Below are positions 14,024 through 14,261 of a DNA stretch of 14,261 bases, piece after piece. The notes beneath the pieces are model-generated. The model had not been told where the DNA came from and made no database searches. It saw only the letters and a list, made by a program, of their open reading frames with translations. The stretch is taken from contig JAUPVE010000005.1 in the NCBI GenBank assembly GCA_030917205.1, positions 1 to 14,261 on the forward strand. The letters run 5' to 3'. The translations under genes were made by a program, and so were the position numbers. This DNA is from Patescibacteria group bacterium. Lineage in GTDB: Bacteria > Patescibacteriota > Patescibacteriia > UBA1558 > GWA2-36-10. Each line of letters starts with the position of its first letter. The stretch's first letter is position 1.

Positions 14024-14028
14024 AGATC

Positions 14029-14057
14029 TTTACAAATTAATAATTTTATGCTAATAT
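14029..14057 (+). promoter_or_regulatory. promoter of rpmB
   Basis: TTTACA (14029-14034), 17-base spacer, TAATAT (14052-14057) preceded by TGC (again TATGC before the -10). A start near 14064 gives a leader of about 46 bases. The element lies in the short gap between the divergent M50 gene and rpmB. Confidence 0.7.
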
Positions 14058-14109
14058 GTTGAAATATTATTCAATCATTATAGCTTAATTATTTAAAAAA
14101 TCAAAGTTT

Positions 14110-14261
14110 ATGGCCAGAATTTGTTCCACCTGTGGACGACAAGCTATCATGGGATACAGTGTTAGTCACTCCCATATTGCCACCAAACGCCGCATGAATA
14201 TCAATTTACAGACCAAAAAAATTGACGGCAAAAGAGCCTCTGTTTGTACTTCTTGTATCAA
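14110..14261 (+). CDS. rpmB: 50S ribosomal protein L28 (cut by window edge)
   Basis: L28 is a small protein of the 50S subunit near the E site. The frame runs from ATG 14110 to the right edge, 50 codons. It opens MARICSTCGRQAIMGYSVSHSHIATKRRMNINLQ, which matches the family pattern GxxxxxGNxVSHxxxKTKRRxxPNLQ. Cysteine pairs C5/C8 and C46/C49 indicate the zinc-binding form of L28. No Shine-Dalgarno sequence precedes the ATG. It is transcribed alone on the plus strand from 14029-14057 as far as can be seen. The last residues are outside the window. Confidence 0.95.
   Translation, partial: MARICSTCGRQAIMGYSVSHSHIATKRRMNINLQTKKIDGKRASVCTSCI

Noticed and set aside
1..14261. tRNA genes, CRISPR arrays, transposase genes, replication origin
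   Set aside because: I looked for tRNA-like arms, regularly spaced repeats and recombinase motifs and saw none.

Overview
The window is mostly the translation-gene cluster of a low-GC bacterium, read on the minus strand (right to left). In transcription order it holds rpsL-rpsG-fusA, then tuf-rpsJ, then rplC-rplD-rplW-rplB-rpsS-rplV-rpsC-rplP-rpmC-rpsQ-rplN-rplX-rplE (cut by the left edge). These are the str and S10 operons with the spc operon beginning. A site-2-protease-family (M50) membrane gene lies upstream of rpsL. A divergent rpmB (L28) is cut by the right edge. The ribosomal proteins are bacterial, several carry low-complexity tails, most genes start at AU-rich ATGs with no Shine-Dalgarno sequence, and an M50 protease sits beside rpsL. 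This suggests a member of the Patescibacteria/CPR (Parcubacteria-like). That placement is inference.

Promoters can be read directly for rpsL, tuf, rpmB and a small hypothetical gene. Three of these four (rpsL, tuf, rpmB) have a 17-base spacer and an extended -10 of the form TGC-TATAAT. Hairpins sit between rpsG and fusA, after fusA, after tuf, and in a 238-base leader between rpsJ and rplC, so the cluster appears to be divided by attenuator- or terminator-like structures.

The unusual part lies between fusA and tuf, where the str operon is normally continuous. A self-contained plus-strand unit runs from about 8797 to 10005. It has a perfect consensus promoter, about 335 bases of structured leader, a 94-aa predicted lipoprotein, a spacer with a long hairpin, a 97-aa protein of unknown family, further hairpins and a strong intrinsic terminator. 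Both small genes are much richer in G/C-ending codons than the surrounding genes and have strong Shine-Dalgarno sites.

Each small gene is preceded by a copy of the same RNA element: a 21-position imperfect hairpin with the same two mismatches in both copies, a conserved CATTCACT linker, a second 8-bp hairpin, then the Shine-Dalgarno site and the ATG. The copies differ by compensatory base changes, which points to selection on RNA (or single-strand DNA) structure. Palindromic dispersed-type repeats flank the unit on both sides (8740-8784 and 10022-10102). I recognise neither protein nor the RNA element; this is the best candidate for something undescribed. Between it and tuf lies a minus-strand gene for a protein with a weak Phd/YefM antitoxin-like N-terminus.
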